Assembly: GCA_923172585.1 (NCBI GenBank)
Contig: OV298644.1
Location: 1,257,427-1,321,426, forward strand
Length of the DNA stretch: 64,000 nt
Reading direction: 5' to 3'
Source: Haemophilus influenzae
GTDB taxonomy: Bacteria; Pseudomonadota; Gammaproteobacteria; Enterobacterales; Pasteurellaceae
Of the stretch, positions 55,446 through 64,000 are shown one piece after another. The translations under genes were made by a program, and so were the position numbers. Below the pieces are notes generated by a model. The model searched no databases, was not told the DNA's origin, and was given only the letters and a program-made list of their open reading frames with translations. Every line of letters begins with the position of its first letter. Within the stretch, counting starts at the first letter, position 1.

Positions 55446-56117
55446 ATGACATCAAATCAACTTGCTCAATATATCGATCACACCGCACTTACCGCAGAAA
55501 AAAATGAACAAGATATTTCGACACTCTGTAATGAAGCGATTGAACACGGATTTTATTCTGTATGTATCAATTCTGGTTATATTCCACTCGCTAAAGAAAA
55601 ACTTGCTGGCTCAAATGTAAAAATTTGCACCGTAGTTGGCTTCCCTTTGGGGGCCAATTTAACCTCTGTCAAAGCATTTGAAACGCAAGAATCCATTAAA
55701 GCGGGTGCAGATGAGATTGATATGGTGATTAATGTAGGTTGGATAAAATCGCAAAAATGGGATGCAGTAAAACAAGATATTCAAGCTGTATTTAATGCTT
55801 GTAATGGCACGTCATTAAAAGTGATTTTAGAAACTTGTTTGCTCACTAAAGATGAAATAGAGAAAGCCTGCGAAATTTGTAAAGAAATCGGTGTAGCTTT
55901 TGTTAAAACATCAACAGGCTTTAATAAAGGTGGTGCGACCGTAGAAGATGTTGCATTGATGAAAAAAACGGTCGGCAATATTGGTGTTAAAGCATCAGGT
56001 GGTGTGCGTGATACTGAAACTGCACTTGCAATGATTAAGGCGGGTGCGACTCGCATTGGTGCAAGTGCTGGCATTGCAATTATTAGCGGTACTCAAGACA
56101 CTCAAAGCACTTACTAA
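55446..56117 (+). CDS. deoC: deoxyribose-phosphate aldolase DeoC
   Basis: Cleaves deoxyribose 5-phosphate in nucleoside catabolism. 223 residues, the short bacterial form. The Schiff-base Lys154 is in V-A-F-V-K-T-S-T-G-F, with C-T-V-V-G-F-P-L-G-A and K-A-S-G-G-V-R also present. AAAGGAGGAAAATA is a near-ideal ribosome site. It stands alone between divergent and convergent genes. The C-terminal tail is short but I see no frameshift. Confidence 0.95.
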   Translation: MTSNQLAQYIDHTALTAEKNEQDISTLCNEAIEHGFYSVCINSGYIPLAKEKLAGSNVKICTVVGFPLGANLTSVKAFETQESIKAGADEIDMVINVGWIKSQKWDAVKQDIQAVFNACNGTSLKVILETCLLTKDEIEKACEICKEIGVAFVKTSTGFNKGGATVEDVALMKKTVGNIGVKASGGVRDTETALAMIKAGATRIGASAGIAIISGTQDTQSTY

Positions 56118-56126
56118 TCCTTTCAT

Positions 56127-56146
56127 GCGTGGTATTCTTTCCACGC
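56127..56146 (+). terminator. terminator of deoC
   Basis: GCGTGG / CCACGC, 6 bp, 8-nt loop, then GTTTTTAC; 9 bp after the deoC stop and adjoining the end of comM. Confidence 0.65.
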
Positions 56147-56150
56147 GTTT

Positions 56151-57680
56151 TTACATATTCGACAATTTCTGCAGCAAACGATCCATTGCTCGATAGCCCA
56201 AGGCCTCCGCCAAGTGCGGTTGAGAAATTTGTTGTTCTCCTTGTAGATCGGCAATGGTTCGAGAAACTTTCAAAATACGATGATAAGCCCGAACAGAAAG
56301 CCCCAGTTTATTCAGTGCTTTTTCAAGGAAAAAGGCATCTTTATCATTTAACTTGCAATCACGCTCAATCTCTTTACTGTTCAAATAAGCGTTAATTTTC
56401 CCCGCTCTTTCCATTTGAATCTCTCGCACTTTTAACACTTTTTCACGAACTTGCGCGCTGGTTTCGCCACGATCGCCCGTATTTTGCAAGCTACCTTGTG
56501 GCAGTAAAGGCACTTCAATAGATAAATCAAAACGATCTAAAAATGGCCCTGAAAGTCGATTCAAATAACGCATAATTTGTTGCGGTGAAGTGCGGTTATG
56601 TGTCCCAGTATAATGGCCTGTGGGGCTTGGATTCATCGCTGCCACTAATTGAAAACGAGCTGGGAATTGAATTTTTGCATTGGCACGAGAAATAATAATC
56701 TCACCACTTTCCAAAGGCTGGCGTAGTGCATCTAACACTTTTCGCTCAAATTCTGGAAGTTCATCAAGAAAAAGCACCCCATTTGTTGCTAAGGATATTT
56801 CGCCAGGTTTAGGGATCGTTCCGCCACCAACTAAAGCCGGCATTGATGCACTATGGTGCGGGGCTCGAAAAGGACGTTGCTTCCAATTATGAAAATTTAA
56901 CTCGTTTTGAACTAAACTCGTTACAGATGCTGTTTCTATCGCTTCTAGATCTGTCATTTCGGGTAAAAGCCCTGTCAAACGGCTGGCTAACATGGTTTTT
57001 CCTGTACCCGGTGGGCCAAGAAAGAGCAAATTATGCTGCCCCGCTGCGGCAATGGTCAATGCTCGTTTAGCGTGCTGTTGTCCGATAATATCCGTTAAAT
57101 CTAACGTATTTTTACCTGAAAAATTTACCGCACTTTCTTTCACAATTTCAGTGGCGAGGGGTAATTTTTCCTGACCGTTGAGAAATTGCACTACATCTAA
57201 AAGGGTTTGCGCAAAATAAGTATTTTGATCAGACACGAGCGAGGCTTCATTAGCATTTTGTTTCGCGATAATTAACTCTCGCTTTGACTTTTGCGCTGCA
57301 AGAATAGCGGGAATCACACCATGTACGCCACGCAATTGTCCCGTCAGCGCAAGTTCAGCCACAAATTCAAATTGCTTTAAGCGGCTCGCATCAAGCTGAT
57401 CCGATGCAGCTAAAATCCCGATAGCAATAGGCAAATCAAATCTTCCGCCTTCTTTCGGTAAATCCGCAGGGGCGAGATTCACTGTGATACGCTTGGCTGG
57501 GTATTTAAATTGTGCATTCATCAACGCACTACGCACCCGATCTTGTGCCTCTTTCACGGTTTTTTCTGGCAAACCAACAAGTGTAAATCCTGGTTTTCCG
57601 TTGCTTAAATGCACCTCAATGGTGACTAGCGGCGCTTGCACACCCATAGAAGCACGGCTGTAAACAATAGCAAGGGACAT
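56151..57680 (-). CDS. comM: ComM, competence-related AAA+ helicase (magnesium chelatase-like)
   Basis: Hexameric branch-migration helicase that promotes incorporation of transforming DNA; first described in H. influenzae. 509 residues: an N-terminal Lon-like domain (M-S-L-A-I-V-Y-S-R-A), AAA+ Walker A G-P-P-G-T-G-K-T near 220, Walker B V-L-F-L-D-E-L-P-E-F and a C-terminal Mg-chelatase domain. Three uptake signals lie within it. Intact. A terminator separates it from engB upstream. Confidence 0.96.
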   Translation of the reverse strand: MSLAIVYSRASMGVQAPLVTIEVHLSNGKPGFTLVGLPEKTVKEAQDRVRSALMNAQFKYPAKRITVNLAPADLPKEGGRFDLPIAIGILAASDQLDASRLKQFEFVAELALTGQLRGVHGVIPAILAAQKSKRELIIAKQNANEASLVSDQNTYFAQTLLDVVQFLNGQEKLPLATEIVKESAVNFSGKNTLDLTDIIGQQHAKRALTIAAAGQHNLLFLGPPGTGKTMLASRLTGLLPEMTDLEAIETASVTSLVQNELNFHNWKQRPFRAPHHSASMPALVGGGTIPKPGEISLATNGVLFLDELPEFERKVLDALRQPLESGEIIISRANAKIQFPARFQLVAAMNPSPTGHYTGTHNRTSPQQIMRYLNRLSGPFLDRFDLSIEVPLLPQGSLQNTGDRGETSAQVREKVLKVREIQMERAGKINAYLNSKEIERDCKLNDKDAFFLEKALNKLGLSVRAYHRILKVSRTIADLQGEQQISQPHLAEALGYRAMDRLLQKLSNM

Positions 57681-57726
57681 GATAATCCTTAAAGTGCGGT
57701 AAAAATGAAGATAGTTTTTGCACTAT

Positions 57727-57768
57727 AAAAAAAGCACGTAATGAAATCATTCATTCCGTGCTTTTTTT
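57727..57768 (-). terminator. terminator of engB
   Basis: AAAAAAAGCACG / CGTGCTTTTTTT with an inner AATGA / TCATT pairing, T-runs on both strands, 27 bp after the engB stop. Confidence 0.8.
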
Positions 57769-57794
57769 ACGATCTAGATCGCAAAATTCATATT

Positions 57795-58411
57795 TTATTC
57801 CGCAAAAAGTGGCGAAAACCAAAAATCTAATTTCGCCGCCAATTTATCAATACCAATTTTATTTTGTGCAGAAAAAGCCTCAACTTGTATATTGCCTTGA
57901 AATGGAAGAATTGCTTCACGCACCATTTTTACTTGTTTACTACGTGCGCTTTGGCTCAATTTATCGGCCTTAGTAAGCAATAAAAGCACCGGTAAATCTG
58001 CTGAAACCGCCCATTCAATCATTTGTTGGTCAAGATCCTTAAGCGGATGGCGAATATCCATCAACACAACCAATCCCGCCAAACATTCTCGTTTTTGCAA
58101 ATATTCGCCCAAGGATTTTTGCCATTGGATTTTCATTTGCTCTGGCACTGCGGCATAGCCATAGCCCGGTAAATCTACCAATTTACAATTAGGCTCTACT
58201 TCAAATAAGTTAATCAATTGCGTGCGCCCCGGTGTTTTTGAGGTGCGCGCTAAATTTTTTGATTGGTTAGTGCATTAAGTGCGGTCGATTTTCCTGCATT
58301 TGAACGACCCGCAAACGCAATTTCAATGCCCGTATCTTCAGGAATGGAACGAATATTCGGCGCGCTCGTTAAAAAGTGGGTTTTGTGGTAATTAAGTTTA
58401 ATTTCAGACAT
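57795..58411 (-). CDS. engB: ribosome-biogenesis GTPase EngB/YsxC (frameshifted in this sequence)
   Basis: GTPase for large-subunit ribosome assembly, essential in most bacteria tested. Start at 58411 ([10 protein letters not shown]). The G1 loop G-R-S-N-A-G-K-S-T is at 35-43, G3 is D-L-P-G-Y-G and G4 is T-K-A-D. The frame breaks at the T6 run 58255-58260 (A6 on the coding strand). A seventh A joins L-T-N-Q-K to [13 protein letters not shown] and gives 205 residues, the normal length. A true null would be surprising, so a base-call error is the likeliest cause. Confidence 0.9.
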
Positions 58412-58503
58412 AAGTATTCCTTTTAAAAATTGTGTTTAGAATAGCATAAATGGAAAATTTCCTGAAATTATGTCAAAATTCTCTCTGAAATTATAATCAA
58501 TTA

Positions 58504-59382
58504 ATGGCAATCCAGATGACAACAAAAACAACTTACCAATGGCCTCAATCTAAGGATATTTATCCATATCGACCAGGGCGTTTTGATGCACCAAAACATT
58601 GGCGTTATAACTTACGTAGCTTTTTAAATCGTGGTTCAATTCGTCGCTTTGAACAATTTATCAATCAGCATCCTTTTCTCGTCGATATTTTTAATACGCA
58701 CTTGGATTATAGTTATCCTGTTGCTTGTCGTTTTTTAGATAAGCGTTTTAACGCATCACAGCGTTTTCATGCGGTTTGTGAGAATCTTTTATTTTTACCC
58801 GAAAAACTTACCGCACTTTCTACGCCGTTATGGGAAAAACCTCTAAGTTTTGGCGAAGTCATTCCTGATTTTGAAATGACATTAAGCATGACAACCCATC
58901 AACCGATGGAAGGATATTGGGTATTGGAGCTATGGCATAAACCAAGAAACGAATTAGTCTATTTGCTTACTTTTGCCAAATTGGGCGATGCGTTGCTTAT
59001 TGCTGTTGTACAAGGGCCAAATTTTGAAGGCTCAAAGGAAATGGTGAAACAACTAACCAAATTATGCCACGGTTTACGCCCTGCCTATTTAATGGTTGAA
59101 ACCATGAAATCACTCACAAAAATACTAGGCTACAATAAATTGCTGGGCATTCCACAAAAATACCAAAATAAATCTCGCTTCATCCAAAGCAAACAATATA
59201 CAGTGGACTATGATGCAATTTTTGGCAAATCAGGCGGAGAATTAAAAGATTACTGGGAATTGCCTTTAGAAATGGATAGAAATCTAGATGATATTCCAAG
59301 TAAAAAACGTTCCATGTATCGTAAGCGTTATGCGATGCTAGATGATTTGGCTAAGGTAATTGAAGAAAAGTTAGGATTGTAA
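58504..59382 (+). CDS. VirK/YbjX family protein (DUF535)
   Basis: 292 residues without a signal peptide or membrane helix. The family pattern is visible: F-D-A-P-K-H-W-R-Y near residue 28, C-E-N-L at about 95, and G-P-N-F-E-G-S-K-E-M-V-K around 180, with a basic K-K-R-S-M-Y-R-K-R-Y near the end. VirK/YbjX proteins are linked to antimicrobial-peptide resistance and virulence in enterics, but no activity is established. An internal ATG at 58516 is an alternative start. Convergent with opp. Confidence 0.82.
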   Translation: MAIQMTTKTTYQWPQSKDIYPYRPGRFDAPKHWRYNLRSFLNRGSIRRFEQFINQHPFLVDIFNTHLDYSYPVACRFLDKRFNASQRFHAVCENLLFLPEKLTALSTPLWEKPLSFGEVIPDFEMTLSMTTHQPMEGYWVLELWHKPRNELVYLLTFAKLGDALLIAVVQGPNFEGSKEMVKQLTKLCHGLRPAYLMVETMKSLTKILGYNKLLGIPQKYQNKSRFIQSKQYTVDYDAIFGKSGGELKDYWELPLEMDRNLDDIPSKKRSMYRKRYAMLDDLAKVIEEKLGL

Positions 59383-59386
59383 AAGT

Positions 59387-59418
59387 AAAAAGTGCGGTGA
59401 ATTTTAACCGCACTTTTT
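59387..59418. terminator. bidirectional terminator from an inverted uptake-signal pair
   Basis: AAAAAGTGCGGT / ACCGCACTTTTT, 12-bp perfect stem, 8-nt loop, between the convergent DUF535 gene and oppF. Confidence 0.82.
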
Positions 59419-59421
59419 GTT

Positions 59422-60420
59422 TTATAAGACTTTCAAGCAAGCCACAAAATGGCTGTTGTTTTGGCTGGTGAAAGGTGGTTTTTGTTTCGCACAATTCTCA
59501 TCAGCCTTTAGACAGCGAGTACGAAATACGCAACCAGACGGTGGATTAATTGGCGAAGGCAAATCACCTTCAAGTAATTCGATGGATTTATTGCGTTCCA
59601 ATTTTGGATCGGGGATCGGAACAGCAGACATTAAGGCTTTGGTATAAGGATGTTTGGTATCGTTATATACTTCCACATCGCTGCCTAATTCCATTGCATT
59701 GCCTAAATACATCACTAATACGCGGTCAGAAATATGTTTTACCACCGCTAAATCATGAGCGATAAAAATTAAGGAAAGCCCCATTTCTTTTTGCAGGGAT
59801 TTCAATAAATTCACCACTTGAGCCTGAATCGACACATCTAACGCTGAAACGGGCTCATCACAAATGATCATTTTGGGCTCAATGATTAACGCACGAGCAA
59901 TACCGATACGCTGACATTGACCACCAGAAAATTCATGTGGGTAGCGGTTAATCAAGTTCGGTAAAAGCCCAACTTTCAACATCATAGCTTGCACTTTTTC
60001 TTTCACTTCGGCGGCACTTAAGTGCGGTTGGTAGATCTTTAATGGCTCAGCAATGATTTCGCCAATATTCATTCGCGGATTGAGAGAGGCTAGTGGGTCT
60101 TGGAAAATCATTTGAATATCTTTACGCGTTTCTTTCCATTGTTTCGCTGATTGTTTTCGTAAATGTTTACCAAGCCACAAGATTTCCCCTTCACTCGCTT
60201 CGACTAAACCGATAATAGCGCGTGCAAGTGTGGATTTACCGCAACCAGATTCACCTACTACGCCGAGAGTTTCACCTGCGTAAAGTTTAAAAGACACATC
60301 CTTCACCGCTTTTAAGGTTTGCGGTTTGGCGAAGAAAAGGGATTTATCATTTTTAATTTTAAAACTGACGCCTAAGTGATTGACTTCAAGGAGTAATTCT
60401 TTGTTGTTTGAGACTGTCAT
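59422..60420 (-). CDS. oppF: oligopeptide ABC transporter ATP-binding protein OppF
   Basis: Second ATPase of the oligopeptide importer. 332 residues with Walker A G-E-S-G-C-G-K-S-T, signature F-S-G-G-Q-C-Q-R and Walker B M-I-I-C-D-E-P. The C-terminal Cys motif (C-V-F-R-T-R-C-L-K-A-D-E-N-C) is typical of OppD/OppF proteins. Overlaps oppD by 4 bp. Last gene of oppABCDF, with the terminator right behind it. Confidence 0.95.
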   Translation of the reverse strand: MTVSNNKELLLEVNHLGVSFKIKNDKSLFFAKPQTLKAVKDVSFKLYAGETLGVVGESGCGKSTLARAIIGLVEASEGEILWLGKHLRKQSAKQWKETRKDIQMIFQDPLASLNPRMNIGEIIAEPLKIYQPHLSAAEVKEKVQAMMLKVGLLPNLINRYPHEFSGGQCQRIGIARALIIEPKMIICDEPVSALDVSIQAQVVNLLKSLQKEMGLSLIFIAHDLAVVKHISDRVLVMYLGNAMELGSDVEVYNDTKHPYTKALMSAVPIPDPKLERNKSIELLEGDLPSPINPPSGCVFRTRCLKADENCAKQKPPFTSQNNSHFVACLKVL

Positions 60421-61388
60421 AGGTTAAATTTCTCCGCTGATAACCAACAATTACGTAATTGACCGTGATTAAATGTAGTCAGTTTTGGCGCAATTTGGCA
60501 TTGTTCGGTAGCAAATTGGCAACGAGGTGAGAATGGACAACCTTTTGGCAAATGCAATAAATTCGGTGGATTGCCAGGAATGGTTACCAAGTGTTCTTCA
60601 TTGCCGTCTAAGCGAGGAATCGCATCCATTAAGCCTATGGAATAGGGATGGGTTGGATGATAGAAAATTTGTTCCGCTGTGCCGTATTCCATGGTTCGTC
60701 CAGCATACATCACCATAACTTGATCGCAGATACCAGCCACTACCCCAAGATCATGGGTAATCATAATAATCGCAGTATTAAATTCGTGTTTTAACTCATT
60801 TAACAAGGTCATGATTTGTGCTTGAACGGTCACATCCAAAGCGGTTGTTGGTTCATCTGCAATGAGTAGTTTGGGACGGCATAATAAGGCCATCGCAATC
60901 ATCACCCGTTGACGCATACCGCCAGAAAACTCGTGCGGATACATGCCCATGCGTTTTTTAGCTTCTGGCATTTTAACTGCGTCTAACATTTTCACGGATT
61001 CAGCAAAGGCAGTTTGTTTATCATAGCCCTTGTGCAATTGCAGCACTTCCATGAGTTGTTCACCGATTTTCATGTATGGGTTGAGTGACGTCATTGGATC
61101 TTGGAAAATCATGGAAATTTGCTCGGCGCGGATTTTATTCAATTCAGCATTCGGTAAATTAACTAATTCTTTCCCTTCAAAAATGGCAGAGCCTTCCACT
61201 TCACCGTTGGCTGCCAATAAACCCATTAAAGCAAAGGCTGTTTGTGACTTGCCTGATCCACTTTCGCCTACAATACCGAGCGTACTTCCTGCATTGAGCG
61301 TGAAGTTTAAATCATTCACTGCTGTGACGACGCCATCTGGTGTTTTGAAGCGAACGTAGAGATTTTTTACATCTAATAAAGGATTCAT
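60417..61388 (-). CDS. oppD: oligopeptide ABC transporter ATP-binding protein OppD
   Basis: 323 residues with Walker A G-E-S-G-S-G-K-S-Q, signature F-S-G-G-M-R-Q-R and Walker B L-L-I-A-D-E-P-T-T-A-L-D. The C-terminal C-P-F-S-P-R-C ... C motif is present. It follows oppC by 9 bp and overlaps oppF. The Q after the Walker A K-S is normal for OppD. Confidence 0.95.
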   Translation of the reverse strand: MNPLLDVKNLYVRFKTPDGVVTAVNDLNFTLNAGSTLGIVGESGSGKSQTAFALMGLLAANGEVEGSAIFEGKELVNLPNAELNKIRAEQISMIFQDPMTSLNPYMKIGEQLMEVLQLHKGYDKQTAFAESVKMLDAVKMPEAKKRMGMYPHEFSGGMRQRVMIAMALLCRPKLLIADEPTTALDVTVQAQIMTLLNELKHEFNTAIIMITHDLGVVAGICDQVMVMYAGRTMEYGTAEQIFYHPTHPYSIGLMDAIPRLDGNEEHLVTIPGNPPNLLHLPKGCPFSPRCQFATEQCQIAPKLTTFNHGQLRNCWLSAEKFNL

Positions 61389-61397
61389 TATTCGCTC

Positions 61398-62333
61398 CTA
61401 TCTATCTTTCGGATCAAGCGCATCACGCAACCCGTCACCGATAAAGTTAAAACAAAATAGGGTAAGGCAAAGGAAAAATGCCGGGAAAATTAATAACCAA
61501 GGCGACACTTCCATTTGTGCAGCACCATCACTTAAGAGTGCGCCCCAACTACTCATCGGTTCTTGAGTTCCTAATCCTAAGAAGCTTAAGAATGATTCAA
61601 ATAGAATGAGTCCAGGCACTTCAAGCGAGGCATAAACTGCCACTAAGCCTAATACATTCGGAATAATGTGTTTCAAAATGATTTGGCGACGAGGTACGCC
61701 ACAAACGATGGCGGCTTCGACGAATTCTTTATTTTTTAGGCTGAGGGTTTGTCCGCGTACAATACGTGCAAGACCAAGCCAAGCAATGGCCCCGATAGCG
61801 ATAAAAATTAAGAAAATGTTTTGGCCAAAAAGGGTCACCAACAAAATCACGAAAAACATAAATGGAAATGAGCTAAGAATTTCCAAAAAGCGCATCATCA
61901 GCATATCTGTTTTACCGCCTACATAACCGGAAATAGCCCCATAAATTGTGCCGATAGTCACGGAAATGAAAGCACCAGCAATACCGACCAATAATGAAAT
62001 ACGTCCACCGATAGCAGTACGTACCAACAAGTCTCGACCTGAGGCATCGGTACCGAAGAAGTGATAGCCTTCCATTGTTGGTGCGGCGCTCATCATATTC
62101 CAATCGGTATCTTCATAGGTAAATGGGAAGAACCAAGGCGCTACGGTAATAAATATAATAATAAACGCCAAAATAATCAGACTGGCAACGGCCGCTTTGT
62201 TGCGGAAAAAACGGCGTTTCGCATCTTGCCATAGGCTGCGGCCTTCCAGTTGCATTTCTTCAATACGGTCAGCCACTTGTTCCACAAAATCCGCATTTTT
62301 CTGATTAATCGGCTGAGTACGATAATCTGTCAT
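61398..62333 (-). CDS. oppC: oligopeptide ABC transporter permease OppC
   Basis: 311 residues, six membrane helices, with a cytoplasmic N-terminal extension (about 45 residues) typical of OppC. The EAA loop reads E-A-A-I-V-C-G-V-P-R-R-Q-I-I-L-K-H-I-I-P-N. It pairs with OppB to form the channel. Starts 9 bp after oppB. Confidence 0.95.
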   Translation of the reverse strand: MTDYRTQPINQKNADFVEQVADRIEEMQLEGRSLWQDAKRRFFRNKAAVASLIILAFIIIFITVAPWFFPFTYEDTDWNMMSAAPTMEGYHFFGTDASGRDLLVRTAIGGRISLLVGIAGAFISVTIGTIYGAISGYVGGKTDMLMMRFLEILSSFPFMFFVILLVTLFGQNIFLIFIAIGAIAWLGLARIVRGQTLSLKNKEFVEAAIVCGVPRRQIILKHIIPNVLGLVAVYASLEVPGLILFESFLSFLGLGTQEPMSSWGALLSDGAAQMEVSPWLLIFPAFFLCLTLFCFNFIGDGLRDALDPKDR

Positions 62334-62342
62334 AATTTATCC

Positions 62343-63263
62343 TTAATAACGAATTTTTGGATCGATGATGGCGTATAAAATATCCACAATCGCATTAAAT
62401 AAAATGGTTAATGTCCCCACTAAAATGGTGAGGCTCAAAACTAAAGAGTAATCTCGGTTCAATGCCCCGTTTACAAATAATAACCCCATGCCAGGTAAAC
62501 CAAATACGCTTTCGATGACCATTGAGCCAGTAATAATCCCTACGAAAGCAGGTCCTAAATAGGTTATCACGGGTAAAAGTGCGGGACGCAAAGCATGTTT
62601 TAAAATGATTCTCGACATGGAAAGTCCTTTAGCTTTGGCGGTTCGAATAAAGTTGGAATGTAACACCTCAATCATCGAACCACGCATGATACGCGCAATC
62701 CCTGCAACATAAGCGATAGTTAAGGAGGCTACAGGTAAGATCATGTACATGGCGGTACCGCCGTTCCAACCGCCAGCTGGCAGCCATCCTAGATAAATGG
62801 CGAAAATTAGCACTAAAACAGGTGCGAAGACAAAGCTTGGCATAATGACCCCGAGCATCGAGAAACTCATCAAAATATAATCCCAACGGCTATTTTGATT
62901 GAGAGCGGCGAGCGTACCTGCTGTTACTCCTAGCACGACTGCAAAGGCGAAGGCCACCATTCCCAATTTTATGGAAACATGGAAAGCTGACGCGATTAAA
63001 TCATTGACTGATTGGTCTTTATATTTAAAAGAGGGACCAAAATCTCCTTTGGAAAGATTTTCTAAATAAAGGAAATATTGTTTATATAATGGTTCATTTA
63101 AATGATACTTCGCTTCGATATTAGCCATGACTTCTGGCGGATAAGCGCGTTCAGAAGTGAACGGGCTGCCAGGGGCGAGACGCATCAAAAAGAAAGAAAA
63201 AGTAATCAAAATAAACAGCGTCGGTAAGGCTTCCAACAGCCGTTTAAAAATAAACTTGAGCAT
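62343..63263 (-). CDS. oppB: oligopeptide ABC transporter permease OppB
   Basis: From the ATG at 63263 (GGAG 7 nt ahead) it has 306 residues, the usual length. Six membrane helices; N-terminal M-L-K-F-I-F-K-R-L-L-E-A-L-P-T and EAA loop R-T-A-K-A-K-G-L-S-M-S-R-I-I-L-K-H-A-L-R-P-A. The longer frame from 63278 adds only five residues and is less likely. Separated from oppA by a hairpin. Confidence 0.95.
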   Translation of the reverse strand: MLKFIFKRLLEALPTLFILITFSFFLMRLAPGSPFTSERAYPPEVMANIEAKYHLNEPLYKQYFLYLENLSKGDFGPSFKYKDQSVNDLIASAFHVSIKLGMVAFAFAVVLGVTAGTLAALNQNSRWDYILMSFSMLGVIMPSFVFAPVLVLIFAIYLGWLPAGGWNGGTAMYMILPVASLTIAYVAGIARIMRGSMIEVLHSNFIRTAKAKGLSMSRIILKHALRPALLPVITYLGPAFVGIITGSMVIESVFGLPGMGLLFVNGALNRDYSLVLSLTILVGTLTILFNAIVDILYAIIDPKIRY

Positions 63264-63288
63264 AACAACTCCAACCAAAATGGGCGAA

Positions 63289-63327
63289 AAGTGCGGTCAA
63301 AAAATACGACGATTTTTAACCGCACTT
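63289..63327 (-). terminator. inverted uptake-signal hairpin between oppA and oppB
   Basis: AAGTGCGGT / ACCGCACTT extended inward past one mismatch by AAAAAT / ATTTTT, about 15 bp with a 6-nt loop. It lies just after oppA inside the operon, where it could reduce read-through so that the binding protein is made in excess. Confidence 0.65.
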
Positions 63328-63343
63328 AAATACGAGTAACGAA

Positions 63344-64000
63344 TTAATGTTTAATAATATAAAGATTGCGTAAGTAAATATGATCTTGTGGATCTTTGCC
63401 TGAATAACCTTTTACGTAAGGTTTCACTAAGCGTGGATTCACATAGTTAAAGATTGGTACGATACCGTAATCTTTTCCAAGAATTTCTTCGGCTTTCGCA
63501 TAAGCTTTTGCACGACCTTCTGCATCCGTTGCTGCGTAAGATTCTGCCATCGCTTTATCATATTCTGGATTCGCATATTTCGCGGTATTGTTACTAGAAT
63601 TAGATAAGAAATAGTTGCCGAATGTTGTTGCTTGGTTGTAATCCGCATTCCATCCAGCACGCGCCACATCGTAACGACCTGCACGACGGCTATCAATGTA
63701 AGTTTTCCACTCTTGGTTTTCTAATTTCACGTCAATCAAACCTTTGGTGTTAGCTTTCCACATAGATGCTGCAGCAATAGCCACTTTTTTGTGGTTTTCA
63801 TTGGTATTATAAAGAATGCTGAATTTCAACGGATTCGCTTTACTGTAACCAGCTTCTTCTAAGAGTTTAATGGCTTCTTCATTACGTTGTGCCATCGGTT
63901 CTTTTGAATAAGCAGGTTGTTGAATGAGATGACCTTCTTCGATGTAAGTTGGGGTAAACACATAGGTTGGTGTTTGACCTTGACCCAATACTTTATCGGT
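63344..64000 (-). CDS. oppA: oligopeptide-binding protein OppA (3' part, runs off the window)
   Basis: Periplasmic peptide receptor of the Opp importer. About 218 C-terminal residues are present, from T-D-K-V-L-G-Q-G-Q to Y-I-I-K-H. Family features: A-I-K-L-L-E-E-A-G-Y-S, M-W-K-A-N, and the C-terminal region W-N-A-D-Y-N-Q-A-T-T-F-G-N-Y-F, which lines the peptide site. The N-terminal signal peptide lies beyond the window. Confidence 0.93.
   Translation of the reverse strand, partial: TDKVLGQGQTPTYVFTPTYIEEGHLIQQPAYSKEPMAQRNEEAIKLLEEAGYSKANPLKFSILYNTNENHKKVAIAAASMWKANTKGLIDVKLENQEWKTYIDSRRAGRYDVARAGWNADYNQATTFGNYFLSNSSNNTAKYANPEYDKAMAESYAATDAEGRAKAYAKAEEILGKDYGIVPIFNYVNPRLVKPYVKGYSGKDPQDHIYLRNLYIIKH

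Noticed and set aside
55446-56117. Possible frameshift at the end of deoC, because the tail after I-S-G differs from longer aldolases
   Set aside because: The 223-residue length is normal for the short bacterial form, all catalytic motifs are present and a terminator follows at the right place.

Overview
The window comes from Haemophilus influenzae or a very close relative. The 9-bp uptake signal AAGTGCGGT (or its complement ACCGCACTT) occurs dozens of times, the DNA is AT-rich, and the gene order (fabZ/lpxA, pyrH, nrfABCD, hrpA, cydAB, pyrG, pnuC, mla-murA, sodA, ccm, ligA-zipA, cysZ-cysK, rfaF, xyl, rfaD, deoC, comM, engB, opp) and protein lengths fit the chromosome of that species. Almost everything is ordinary core genome. 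I see no prophage, insertion sequence, CRISPR array, rRNA, tRNA or tetranucleotide phase-variation tract.

Layout. 0-3.6 kb: lipid A and fatty acid genes (lpxA partial, fabZ), a phosphoethanolamine transferase and pyrH. 3.6-7.7 kb: the periplasmic nitrite reductase operon nrfABCD with an FNR-like site. 7.7-12.5 kb: hrpA and two small membrane proteins. 12.6-15.5 kb: cytochrome bd oxidase cydAB plus a 32-codon cydX. 16-21 kb: pyrG, the nicotinamide riboside importer pnuC and a polar amino acid (probably cystine) ABC transporter. 21-26 kb: murA, ibaG and the outer-membrane lipid asymmetry operon mlaFEDCB. 26-34 kb: sodA and the cytochrome c maturation operon ccmABCDEFGHI. 34-42 kb: an unrecognised exported protein and lipoprotein, ligA, zipA, cysZ, cysK and an MFS carrier. 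42-54 kb: rfaF and the xylose locus (xylR, nhaC-patB, xylFGH, xylAB). 54-64 kb: rfaD, a thioredoxin-like gene, deoC, comM, engB, a DUF535 protein and the opp oligopeptide transporter.

Themes. Anaerobic respiration and its cofactors recur: Nrf supplies a c-type cytochrome nitrite reductase, Ccm attaches c-type heme, Cyd is the low-oxygen oxidase, and FNR-like boxes precede nrfA, cydA and sodA. Envelope biogenesis (lpxA, the phosphoethanolamine transferase, rfaF, rfaD, mla, murA) is the second theme. pnuC and opp are host-nutrient scavenging systems, and comM belongs to natural transformation.

The most unusual structure is in the xylose locus. The xylA leader, with a CRP-like site, is duplicated 3,988 bp away: one copy lies in front of xylA and the other between xylH and patB, where it still carries a decayed xylA start. 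patB therefore sits where xylF sits relative to the other copy, which suggests promoter capture by a patB-nhaC insertion into a xylFGHR-type operon. This lies inside a stretch of about 6.8 kb with no exact uptake signal.

Seven genes (ccmC, ccmG, the exported protein at 34.2 kb, rfaF, xylB, the thioredoxin-like gene, engB) carry eight apparent frameshifts. All behave as one missing base in or beside a homopolymer run. Because engB is normally essential, many or all of these may be sequence errors rather than real mutations. A GC-rich composite palindromic repeat sits between ccmF and ccmG.
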